A stretch of DNA of 64,000 nt from Zychaea mexicana (Eukaryota; Mucoromycota; Mucoromycetes; Mucorales; Lichtheimiaceae), in assembly GCF_025766255.1 (NCBI RefSeq), contig NW_026516670.1, forward strand, positions 744,001 to 808,000, given 5' to 3'. Numbering within the stretch: the stretch's first letter is position 1; every line of letters starts with the position of its first letter. The notes under the pieces were generated by a model. That model was not told where the DNA came from. It did no database searches and was given only the letters and a program-made list of their open reading frames with translations. Position numbers and translations under genes: made by a program. Below are positions 29,250 through 39,210 of this stretch, piece by piece.

Positions 29250-30051
29250 TCATTGTGTCATACTTCCTTTTGAGACTCGCGCTATAGTGTCGCCCTGCAT
29301 CTGCATATCTTTGCTCTTAGCTGGGGTTGTTGAGAACGGTCGATAGTAATTTTTCAAATTGACTTTGTGTTGCTTGACAAATCGTTCATAAGGCTTCCAC
29401 TTTGTCATTCTCTGCCTCCCTGTCATTTTTAACCATTTCCATAGCGACCAAGTACAGTTTTGTGACGGTTGGGTCGTCCCATCAGTCAACGCTGATGATG
29501 CTTTGCTAACCAGACATCACGAAATGGGCAAAGGCAACCAAAGGGTCCAATTCATTGAAATCACGATTGTCGATAAAAGGATCGATACTCTGTTTGGTCA
29601 GCATGAAGCAACTAGTTGCAAAGTGGTAGCAAGGCGTTTGCAGGAGGTTAGACTTGTTTTGGATAGGTTTGAAGAGGTCCCCGAGGGCTTTGGATTCCGT
29701 TTTTGAGATACAGACGATGAGTAGGATTGGGAAGATGTGGAAATGCTTATACACATTCAAGCAGTACTGGACGGCTTGGCACATAAACTCATGTGTCATT
29801 GTGTGCTGTATTTCCACTACTACAGGGGATAACTTGCTAAGATCTGCTAAACGAGGCAGATAGAGAATGTCACACTCTGTACCATCGATAAATATGTTGT
29901 CGCCGGTCGTGTAGGTGCCTGTAGGAATGCTCAGAAGCGAGGTGGTAATCAAGTCAATAGTAAACTGATTCTTAGCCACGATTTTGCTAATTCGATCAGT
30001 ACCTGGTATATAGTTGCGTGGCAGTTTGTATTGTAACTGCTCTTCTGATAC
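29250..30051 (-). pseudogene. PD-(D/E)XK nuclease-like (Rpn/transposase-type) pseudogene
   Basis: The minus strand from about 30051 is open with SEEQLQYKLPRNYIPGTDRI, then FTIDLITTSLLSIPTGTYTT, GTECDILYLPRLADLSK, PVVVEIQHTMTHEFMCQAVQ and FPILLIVCISKTESKALGDL. The pattern 'CDIL... VVVEIQ ... F..qAvqY ... P.l.Ivci' fits the PD-(D/E)XK fold of Rpn-type recombination-promoting nucleases (Asp, then Glu-x-Gln). A stop appears at 29506 and the reading continues in another frame with DPTVTKLYLVAMEMVKND, so the C-terminal part is broken. The apparent start is GTG, and an intron-like CTAG precedes 30051, so the true N-terminus is missing. I recall related proteins as multi-copy in Mucorales. The nuclease assignment is inference from motifs. 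Confidence 0.5.
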
Positions 30052-30420
30052 TAGAAAAAAAAGAAGGCATTGTTAATAAGTTTCAACTTGGGTTTTTGTA
30101 TTCTATTTGCCATACTCGTTGTCATGGCAATTTGGGGAAAGAGGTACGCAGAGTGTCTCTAAGGATTTGCCAGGTGAAAAAACACTTCTATTCAGGTAGC
30201 GTCTGAATAAAGATCATGATGTTGGCATGCGGGATGTGTAGTACCAAATTGGCTATAAATTTACAATAGTTTTTGATAAATCTAGTAAATTGCTTGCTGC
30301 CATATTAAACCATATCATCCATTTTGATATTTTATCAATTTTATGACATCATTTGACCAAAATCATGTATTCAATGATTATAAAAATTAAAAATCCATAA
30401 TATAAATAAAGAACGACCCA

Positions 30421-31712
30421 ATGGATACAACAAACTATACACTACTGATTACAAATGAAGTAAACTCAATTATTACAAATTATTGGCAATTCCTAGAACA
30501 TAGAACTGATTTGAGACATATTAAATTCATAGATAAAATTAACAATGAATTGTTATGTAAATTAGGTTATGTTGCTGTATTTTATTTTCTAGTAGTTTTA
30601 TATACAAACAAGGAATATCCCGGACCTTACTTTGAAATTAAAAAAGGATTGTTTTTATTATATCATTTAGTCTCTGGAGTATGTGGTGAAAAATTTGAAA
30701 AATACTTACCACATAGCACATTTCATACATTTTATAAAAAGTTTTGGATGGATGAGGACAACTACAAACGAATCAACAAAATAGTAAATGATTCAATGAA
30801 TAACATGTTTTCATCTATCAAATTACGTATTCTATCTACTAGAAACCATAATCCCGACTTATTTAAACATGTAACACTTGTATTGGATGGCCATGATTTA
30901 AGAATTAACTATGTAGATACTGAAATAGACCACTTTCAAAGAATGTATTCTTATAAATTTAAGAAGAATGGAATACGTACCCAATTTGTTAGTAATATGA
31001 ATGATATGATTATTTATACTTCTAAAAGTGACTTTTGTTCTGATAGCTCAGATGGTAGCATGTTTTTAATCATGAAATTATTTAAATAAAGGCATGAAAA
31101 TGACATAATGGCAGTTGATAGTGGATATACTTTATTTATCACGCAATTTACAGAGCTTGCTAATGAAAAAGGATATAACTTTAGCTATGATAATTTTGTA
31201 TACCCTATATGTAAAAATGTAAATGAGCCCTTAACGATTACTGAAGATATTTTAATAAGACATTTGGAAGTTTTAGGACAGGAGTTGAGAATCAATTTTC
31301 AGAAATTGGGAATAAATACTGCCGATTCAATAATAACAAGTCAGTTGTTAAAATAGATAACATAAAATACTATAATCTGCAATTTCGTATAGCTTATTTA
31401 TTAAAAAATATTACAAAATTTGTAGAAATGTTCAATATTCCTATTTTACCATACCATAAACTATGGCACAGTAATGATTTTGATTTTCCAGTAGAGCATA
31501 AACTAATTGATATAGTGGTCAGCAATGATAAACAAAATAAAGATAAACTGGATAAAATGATCAGATTACAAAATGACCTGCTTAATATGGCTATATCAAA
31601 TGAAGAAATGATTGTTGATAATGAATCTGATACTAATTCAAATCAGAGTAATAGTAATAATGATGATGTTCCAAGATTTAATGAGCGTAGTAAAAAAAAG
31701 AAAGCGAAATAA
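30421..31712 (+). pseudogene. DDE-superfamily transposase (DDE_Tnp4-like), broken
   Basis: The first part (ATG 30421, 222 codons) carries VTLVLDGHDLRINYVD, which holds the first acidic residue, and YSYKFKKNGIRTQFVSNMND. An in-frame TAA at 31087 interrupts it. The same frame continues with MAVDSGYTLFITQFTE (second acidic region, Asp-Ser-Gly-Tyr where relatives have Asp-Gly-Gly-Tyr). A frame slip near 31310-31325 leads to the final part with FVEMFNIPILPYHKLWHSND and a Lys-rich end. The same architecture is abundant in Mucoromycota transposons. Catalytic function is lost as read. Flanking inverted repeats were not found with certainty; CCTTGATAT palindromes follow just to the right. Confidence 0.7.
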
Positions 31713-31750
31713 AGGGAAACAACGAGCAATGGCATCATACACCGCGCGAA

Positions 31751-31797
31751 AAGTCCAATATCAAGGGCTTTTAAAAGACCTTGATATTTATATATAA
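31751..31797. repeat. CCTTGATAT palindrome, left cluster
   Basis: AATATCAAGG and CCTTGATATT face each other across a 12-base spacer rich in TTTTAAAA. Confidence 0.8.
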
Positions 31798-33867
31798 AGA
31801 GGCAAGGTGGGCCTCCACAGAAATAGGGGGTTTTTAGAGATTGGATGCGGTAGTTATGCATGAAGTATTCTGTTTGTGTATGTAAATTTACTATATTGGT
31901 ACAAAAAGTTCCCAGTATATGCAATAGCTGCAAGAACAGAACTTCATGTTAGTTACTCAACTACTACATCGGATGAAGCACTCTGAGTGTATGCTTTGGC
32001 TACAAAGAGAAGTCTTTTATGAGTTTTCTTTCACATACACCAGTATGCACCATTCGATGTATCTAAAAAATGACAGGTCTCGCACTACCACTGTTCTGCA
32101 TCATCTTCATAATCCCCTACAAACCCTTGCATCAAAAGATCATATGTACTTTCTATAGTGCTGTCTTACAAACATATACAGAGTAGCCAAAAATGCCGCT
32201 CTTGTATCCATAATTGATATCATGCTGGAACCAATTGGATCTAAAAAAGGATGTTATGATGCATTTTATATATACAAACATTCTCATCGCGTATTACAAG
32301 GCAGCACATGTTTTACGATGCTGATTGAATGTGTTTATCTTTCATACTGTTGTAATTGACGATTGCAATCAAGATGAGGTTCATAAAAGTAAAAGTATGG
32401 TAATAAAGTTGTACAATATAGAATGCGTTGAGGGAGTAATCAATGGTCTCAGTTGATCCTCTTTTCTGCATATATACTTAGACTGCTTCCATGCATTATT
32501 TCTTACACTTCCTTTTTTTCTGCATGGCCTGTTACTTTTCACTATGGTCATGGCTTTTGCGCAGGCCACTACTTTCTACAACGCTTTAATATTCAGTACT
32601 AAGGGAACGCCAAGTGGATACAGCTTCGTCATGCCTTCATAACCTCAGGTGTAAGGTGGTAGGTAAAGTTGGTGTACAGAAAGATGGATGAAGTATCAGT
32701 CGGTGGAATTGACGTGCTACTTGCATAATCTGTTACAAATGTTTGTATCGGATTTTGTGAGTATGCATGTGATGAGTACTTTTTGAAAGTTTTTTTCTTT
32801 GGTTCACTCCCTTTCTCTTCCTCCTCCTTCGATTTTTATTTACGGTCTTGTTGGAAGGTGATCCTCTTAGCTCTTATCCTTTCCTTACATTTCCTACGAC
32901 CTATATTGCTGATACTAGTACACGCCTTCACTATACCATTTCCTACAACAAAGTTCGTACTTTATGCCTTTTGAAGCTGCCGTCGCTGCCAAATGTTATA
33001 TACTAGCTAGAAGAGTGTAAGTTTCTCTTTTTTTTATTATAACTATATATACCATTTATCCATAACCCTGACTAAATACAATGTACCATTCCTCTCACCG
33101 TGCCATATGTACACTACGAACTTATTCATGCTTTGCTAATGTTTCCTAACGTGATGAAATGGAGTACTACTATTATGGTTGACTCATATGGATGGTAAGG
33201 ATCAAGGCCACATAGGTATGTATATCTTAGTTAGTACTTTTTTCTTATGATATATAACGAGCTTCGTTATCTCCGCACTATTGGTATATATCAAACTTCT
33301 CCTTTCGTGGCCGGTCTTAACTCCTTCATCCTGTGAATAATGCATTCTGGATTCTTCACTAACAATCTTCAAGGTATCTTTTAGGTATGTCATCTTCAAA
33401 ATCGTCTATGAACATCTCCTTCTGCGCTGTTTCTGTTTTCACTTATAAATTGACTCAACATGCATCTTTCCATAGTAGGATCGCTGTCCTTTGCACTAGC
33501 TCTTTTCAACTACAGCCTTCCTTTTAAAATCATTACATAACGTAGACTTACATTTGATGACGTTCTTTAATGTTCTATAAAGCATAATCTTGTACTCGAT
33601 TTTTTATACAAATATAATAATAAAGACAGTTGTGAACACCCATAATAATATATATATTAGACTATGAATATAAAAACCAATAGCATCTTTGTCCGTTTAC
33701 TATATGTGTAATATAAAGAATAAAAATATGGAATGTGTAATCCTTCTTTTTACGAACCTACTACAGAAGGCACCTGGTCCATATGCAATGTATGGTAAGA
33801 CCGTTATAGACATCTACATGTATGATGTAATCAAATCATAAGCTTGGGGGACTATATGCACATAAAA
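31798..33867. other. Region between the two CCTTGATAT clusters, no supported gene
   Basis: About 2 kb of moderate AT content with only short unsupported ORFs. Some stretches may be decayed coding DNA but no family is recognisable. Confidence 0.35.
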
Positions 33868-34008
33868 ATATCAAGGTGTAAAAAAACCTTGATATTTACT
33901 CGAAAAGCTGAATATCAAGGTGTTTGAAAACATCTTAATATTTTATAGTAAAGCTGTATATCAAGATAATATCAAGCTTTTTTCTACCCCTTGATATTCC
34001 CCTGCAAG
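33868..34008. repeat. CCTTGATAT/ATATCAAGG cluster, right
   Basis: At least six occurrences of ATATCAAG or CTTGATAT in alternating orientation within 140 bp, forming several small palindromes. The same word pair occurs at 31751-31797. Confidence 0.8.
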
Positions 34009-34016
34009 CCCAGTAA

Positions 34017-34187
34017 TATGAAATAGAAGAGATTATTAGGCATAACACTAAAAATGGTACATATTTGTTTGAAGTAAAATGGGTTGGATATAGTGCTGAT
34101 GATAACAGTTGGTTATCAATTGATAAATTTAATCAAAAGGTTTTATTGAAGGAATATATCAATAAGCATAATCTTGGTATATTATAA
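34017..34187 (+). pseudogene. Chromodomain fragment, AT-rich
   Basis: An open 56-codon segment reads YEIEEIIRHNTKNGTY, then LFEVKWVGYSADDNSWLSID and VLLKEYINKH before TAA. This is a chromodomain with the aromatic residues Tyr, Trp and Tyr/Trp at expected spacing. There is no ATG or other domain upstream. Chromodomains of this sort end integrases of chromoviruses and some Maverick/Polinton elements. Its codons are far more AT-rich than the chromodomain of the gypsy elements to the right, so it is not derived from them. Confidence 0.65.
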
Positions 34188-34247
34188 AATTGCATACTCT
34201 AGGTAATATATCATTGATACCATATTATTTATAAATATTGATTGTAT

Positions 34248-34727
34248 TTAAGGAATGATTGAATTGAAACATAAATAAAATGGGTTTCCTATAATAACTT
34301 TAATAGGTTTAGTTTTTTTCTTTTTCTTGTTTTCTTTTTTTTCAATTTTCTCATCTTCAGTGTTATTAGATTTATAAACAACAAGTTTTTTATTTTTAGG
34401 AATATGAAGCTTACTATGTTGACAGCAAAGGTAATCATTTTTACTATCAGGTAAATTTGTTCTAATTTTTCTACTACAAAACTGACTATCACATTTTCCT
34501 TTTTTAAATTTATGGGTACAAAAATCATTATTCATACTCAAGTATAAAAAGTAGTCTGTTGAAAACAATGACTTTATTTTATTTTGTAATTTCATTTTTA
34601 ATTTTACTCCAATATTTTTATTAATGTAAGAATCCAATTCATTTTCCATAAATACATCTAATTCTTTGTTAAGATTATTACGTAATTGGATATGGTTGAT
34701 TGGGAGGAATTCATTTAATGCAACCAT
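34248..34727 (-). CDS. AT-rich ORF with Cys/His zinc-like cluster
   Basis: 159 codons from an ATG at 34727. A putative metal site reads CTHKFKKGKCDSQFCSRKI and later YLCCQHSKLH, giving a C-x-H, C, C, CC-x-H pattern. A Lys/Glu-rich stretch (KIEKKENKKKKKTKP) follows. Similar short 'C...KGK..GxxC...C..H' clusters occur in proteins of large DNA viruses and virus-like elements; this is recalled, not searched. Codons end nearly always in A/T. It is adjacent to the chromodomain fragment and another AT-rich ORF on the same strand. It may be a fragment of a larger protein. Confidence 0.4.
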   Translation of the reverse strand: MVALNEFLPINHIQLRNNLNKELDVFMENELDSYINKNIGVKLKMKLQNKIKSLFSTDYFLYLSMNNDFCTHKFKKGKCDSQFCSRKIRTNLPDSKNDYLCCQHSKLHIPKNKKLVVYKSNNTEDEKIEKKENKKKKKTKPIKVIIGNPFYLCFNSIIP

Positions 34728-34860
34728 TTTGATTGAATCTTTGAAACAATTTCTTTTTTTAAATACAAAAATTCAATTTTTGTCAAAAAAGTAATTGAGT
34801 TTGAAATTTATTTCTTGGCATAAATTAATAGTTTTCTGATAACATTTCTATTAAATGCTC

Positions 34861-35241
34861 TCAAAACCTATATTCATTACCATTTACAATATACAATTCA
34901 TCATCATTTCTGAAAAATCCTTCAGTATCTTGCTCATCAATTTCAATATATTCTTTTTCATTAAATATCTTTTTAATTATATTTATAAATAAAATTGGAT
35001 CTACTATTTTAAATAAATTCTTATAATAATTAAATTTAATTAGCTTGTATGCAATAAATATAGGATCATATATAATATTTCTAATTTTTAACTTATAAAT
35101 TTTAATATGCTTCTTTACAATATAATGCTCACCATTATAAATTTTATCACTTTTATGTACTAAATACTTTTTTTGATGAACATATTCTAATAATAAATAT
35201 CTTGCTATAAATGCAGTACTGTAATATTTACAATATTTTCT
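34861..35241 (-). pseudogene. AT-rich ORF fragment, no start codon
   Basis: 126 codons open without an ATG at the beginning, ending VNGNEYRF-stop. It includes YYSTAFIARYLLLEYVHQKK and YDPIFIAYKLIKFNYYKNLF, and an acidic segment (EYIEIDEQDTEGFFRNDDE). A shifted frame just upstream (TLFYIPVEENIV) could be the continuation, which suggests a frame break near 35235. No family recognised. Same codon bias as its neighbour at 34248. Confidence 0.35.
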
Positions 35242-35935
35242 TCAACTGGTATATAAAATAATGTGAATTCATACCTAGCATTCCTTTCTTACCAATTATT
35301 TTTATATATACACAAAATTCAATTTTTTGTACAATTTGGATTTTTACAGCCAATAGATTTCTTATAGCCAATAGTATTATCTAATATCTAATTGGAGTTG
35401 GATGTCCCCCACAACCTATCCTCCTATTACTCTATTTGAACATGCATATAAACACATTGAAATTACCTCCCACTTCACTACATACTTTGAACTGTAAGAG
35501 CAAGTCCAGCGGACTCCTCACTATATTACTAATTTCACTAAGGGAGTTAATTATTAGTAATTAAATGTTCAATTAATAATATTAATGGTGAATTATAAAA
35601 TGTAAAAAAATATAAAAATCTTTATTTTTTAGACTTTTTAAGTTTTATAAATCAAATTTACCAAAACGTCGGCTTAGCTGTTATAAATATGCTGATAGCA
35701 TCGCCATATACTGATCTCTCTCAGCATGTATAGAATAGAATTTTTGTATCAATAATTGTTCAGTTCATTTATACTCTATTGTTCTTTAATACACGATTTC
35801 TCGGTCAAAAAGTACAAAACTATTGGCTATGATATCCATACTGAAATCCAGCTTCTAGGAGAAGCTATAGCATACATATTTAACTTAAGAGTTGCTGATA
35901 ATGATACTACTATCTAGCGAGGGCTATACACATTA

Positions 35936-36298
35936 CAGTAGACCCCCTTTAATGTCAACCCCTTTAATGTCAACCCCGATATGGTCAACCTTTTTCTGAG
36001 AACCTCACATTTTAGCAGAGATAAATTTCAACTTTTACATAAGGTCAATGTCAACACCTTGGCCAGGGTTGACTTCTTATTGAGGTCAAACATATCTAAT
36101 CAAAAGAGGTTATTTCGTTGTTGGTTGAAAATACATTGTTAGGAACGACTCTGTTGCATACATACATTGTGTCAGGGTGCGCTGGTTTAATATTTTTATT
36201 ATACGGTTAAACTTTGTGCCACCCCCTTTAACGTCAACCCCCGTTAGCGTCAACACTGTCAGGTGTACTTGAGGGTTGACATTAAAGGGGGTCAACTG
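35936..36298. mobile_element. pogo/Tigger-like MITE, copy B
   Basis: Same MITE as in copy A. Here the right terminal repeat keeps GGGGGTCAACTG, so the two ends match better; copy A has one G changed to C. TA flanks both ends. Confidence 0.82.
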
Positions 36299-36943
36299 TA
36301 CCACTGTTAGTTGCATCGTAAATGCGAGACTGACAGAATAAAACTCAACACAATGTACATATACTATGTCTATATCGCAGGACTATGCTGTTATAAAATC
36401 ATTTAGGCACACCTTAGGTATCAAAATATATGTCATCTCATCACACGTCCTAACTTACTCTGTTTTACTGCCTTTCCTGCCCTCAGTTATTATATAAGCA
36501 TCTCAGTGGTCTTGGTTGAATCCCTCAATCCATTTGATGGAGCATGTGACATCATGTGTAGTTGAAAGGTTATGATAACCACGTTACACTAACACCTTTA
36601 TTCCACAAGTATGTATGTACCAAAAAACCAATTTTAAAGCGAATTTTGGTATTGAGGTGCATGCAAATTATTCACGAGATAAAAAATTGGAGTAGCCCTG
36701 GCTGATAACTCTTTTTAACAGTACTGATAGTGATTAAGAATCATTTTTTACCTTATGGTATACATTCTTCAAACTATGGCTATTCGAGTACTCTGTGAAC
36801 AGGCCCTTCTTCTTTCCTTCTTCCCAACAGGCAGACCAATTCATTCGACGACCCTTGTTATTCTGTTCCCAAGTATTGACAAATGCAACCAACTTTTAAT
36901 TTTAAGAATTTGTAGAACAAGAAGCACTATCAAAGTCTTCAGG

Positions 36944-37265
36944 GAAGTATAAACAATTTCTATAATATTGTTATAAATAACAATATTATGATATTTTATT
37001 ATACTGTCAAGCTAGCCTGCGTCCAAGTATTCCTTAGCTAGAGGAGGGATTTGCTCACTACCGTTGTGCCTTCTAGACTGTTTTTTCTCAAACATAATAG
37101 TTAAGATTAACACTAATGGTTGAGAATCTTATAGTGTTTGAGAAATTATTTTTTTGATTAAAAAATTAATTTCATCACTTATTATAATCACTATAAAGTT
37201 ATATTACCTATATTTTTTACCTATTTATTATTTCACTAAAATCATAACACTAAGGGTTACCCCCC
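36944..37265. repeat. 322-bp direct repeat, unit 1 (copy B)
   Basis: Counterpart of 28352-28673, with the same internal hairpin. Confidence 0.9.
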
Positions 37266-37465
37266 TTATGACATAATAGGGGCATAAATATTAATGTCAG
37301 AATTAATAATGACATAAAAAATTCTTTATGTATTAATGGCTCATTCCATTCGCCACTATATATAAAGTTACCCTTTCAGGGTTAAAAGCTTGCGTAGCGA
37401 GCTAACTTTATATATTATTAATATGAACAAGTGTGTGTGTGTGTGTGACACACCACATCACACTA

Positions 37466-37788
37466 GAAGTATAAACAATATCTATAATATTGTTATAAAT
37501 AACAATATTATGATATTTTATTATACTGTCAAGCTAGCCTGCGTCCAAGTATTCCTTGGCTAGAGGAGGGATTTGCTCACTACTGTTGCGCCTCCTAGAC
37601 TGTTTTTTCTCAAACATAATAGTTAAGATTAACACTAATGGTTGAGAATCTTATAGTGTTTGAGAAATTATTTTTTTGATTAAAAAATTAATTTCATCAC
37701 TTATTATAATCACTTTAAAGTTATATTACCTATAGTTTTTTACCTATTTATTATTTCACTAAAATCATAACACTAAGGGTTTCCCCCC
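37466..37788. repeat. 322-bp direct repeat, unit 2 (copy B)
   Basis: Counterpart of 28874-29196. Its right end abuts the repetitive membrane-protein gene. Confidence 0.9.
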
Positions 37789-38911
37789 GGGAGGCAGCAA
37801 TAAGAGAGCGAAGTGAAAGGTAGATGGAAGAGTGGCGGCGGCGGTAATGACGAGGAGCGCGAGGATAAGGGCAGAAAAGCATGGAATGGGTGCGGCGGCG
37901 GAAGTGAGGATGACGGCGGGAGGCAGTAATGGTGAAAGGAACAGTAGTAGTGGGCGGATCATGAGAAGGTTGGTGACGGCAAAGTTGGTGGTGGTGAACT
38001 GTGGTGATGGCGGTGGTAGGCGTAATGAACGCGACTTCAACGTCCTCTTCTTTCTCGTCGTCTTGTACCTCATCCATTTCTACATCCTTTTCTTCTTCCT
38101 CCTCTTTGTCTTCCTCTTGCTCGTGCATGGGGGCAGCAGAGACAGCGACAACAACTTCTTCTTCGGCTTCTTGCGTGTATACAGGGGTGACGGCGGCGGC
38201 GACAACGACTTCTTGCACGTGCACTTTAGCAACAACTTCTTTTTGTGTGTGTTCTCTAGCAATGGCGACAGCGGCAACAACTACTTCTTTTTGCATGTGC
38301 TCTTTAGCAACGGCGACAGCGGCAACAACTTCTTTTTGTGCATGCTCTCTGGCAACAGCGACAGCGGCAACAACTTCTTCTTTTTGCGCATGCTCTTTAG
38401 CAACGGCGACAGTGGCAACAACTTCTTTTTGTGCGTGCTCTCTGGCAACGGCGACAGCAGCAACAACTTCTTCTTTTTGCACGTGCTCTTTAGCAACGGT
38501 GACAGTGGCAACAACTTCTTTTTGCACGTGCTCTCTGGCAACGGCGACAGCGGCAGCAACTTCTTCTTTTTGCGTGCGCTCTTTAGCAACAGCGACAGTG
38601 GCAACAACTTCAACATCGGCATGTGGCATTCTCTCCAATGCTTCAGCAGCATCATGCTCTTCGTCATTGCTGGAGCAAATGACGGCATGGCACAAACCTG
38701 GAGAGGAATGGAAGCGAGGATGAGAGGTAGAGGCATGAGATAGGGGCGACAGTTGCAAGCCCACAAGGCAGTACTCTGCAGGTGGGGGCGGGAAGAAAAA
38801 TTGAACAATTACCATGATAACAAGTATGGATAGGGCGAACAGGAACTTGATCAATGCGGTAGTAATCAGACGAGCCAGCCAGCAGAAGGGAATGTAATCG
38901 ATACACACCAA
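37751..38911 (-). CDS. Repetitive protein with N-terminal hydrophobic segment, truncated
   Basis: The frame opens at 38911 on a TTG; the first in-frame ATG is at 38815, inside a hydrophobic segment (LIKFLFALSILVIMVIVQFF). So the true start is uncertain and an upstream exon is possible. Residues about 100-235 hold eight or more tandem 15-16-residue units such as EVVATVAVAKEHAQKE and EVVAAVAVAREHAQK. An acidic stretch (EEDKEEEEEKDVEMDEV) and a His/Arg-rich tail follow. The last dozen codons, ending GETLSVMILVK, lie inside the 2.38-kb duplicate, so the original C-terminus has been replaced. The plus strand is also open through the repeats, which is a by-product of the repeat period. No homologue recognised. 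Confidence 0.4.
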   Translation of the reverse strand: MVCIDYIPFCWLARLITTALIKFLFALSILVIMVIVQFFFPPPPAEYCLVGLQLSPLSHASTSHPRFHSSPGLCHAVICSSNDEEHDAAEALERMPHADVEVVATVAVAKERTQKEEVAAAVAVAREHVQKEVVATVTVAKEHVQKEEVVAAVAVAREHAQKEVVATVAVAKEHAQKEEVVAAVAVAREHAQKEVVAAVAVAKEHMQKEVVVAAVAIAREHTQKEVVAKVHVQEVVVAAAVTPVYTQEAEEEVVVAVSAAPMHEQEEDKEEEEEKDVEMDEVQDDEKEEDVEVAFITPTTAITTVHHHQLCRHQPSHDPPTTTVPFTITASRRHPHFRRRTHSMLFCPYPRAPRHYRRRHSSIYLSLRSLIAASRGETLSVMILVK

Positions 38912-39110
38912 AATGGCGGGGGAGGTAATGGGTTTAACACGAAACAGTTATTTACCTATCCTCCTTTAAAAGGAAAGAAAACAAACATACTTCTTTCCTT
39001 CTAGATAGGATCTTATTCAGACATACCTTTTTGAGGTGGATTCTATAAGTATCATTATTTTATGAGAAACTAAATGTCTTTATTTTTTAAAAAAATAGTA
39101 TTTTTTGATT

Positions 39111-39210
39111 GATGCTATCTAATTTTATTAATTTATTAGAAAAAATGTTTACAAAAATGTCTTTTAAAATTTTAGCGATCGCCCTATTCCCCCTTCGTAT
39201 CCTGCGATTA
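39111..39210 (+). repeat. Leader repeat, copy 1 (mitochondrial-type ORF A)
   Basis: GATGCTATCTAATT, ATGTTTACAAA and a GC-rich block starting AGCGATCGCCCTATT (39174) recur in the same order at 40472-40574. Confidence 0.75.

Larger units (their letters stand above)
35411..37788. repeat. 2.38-kb segmental duplicate, copy B
   Basis: Near-identical to 26819-29196. It cuts the 3' end of the repetitive membrane-protein gene on its right. Confidence 0.95.

Noticed and set aside
38001..38743. Plus-strand ORFs rich in Ser/Thr/Cys opposite the repetitive gene
   Set aside because: Opened by the repeat period; the minus strand has the better organised protein, although strand is not proven.
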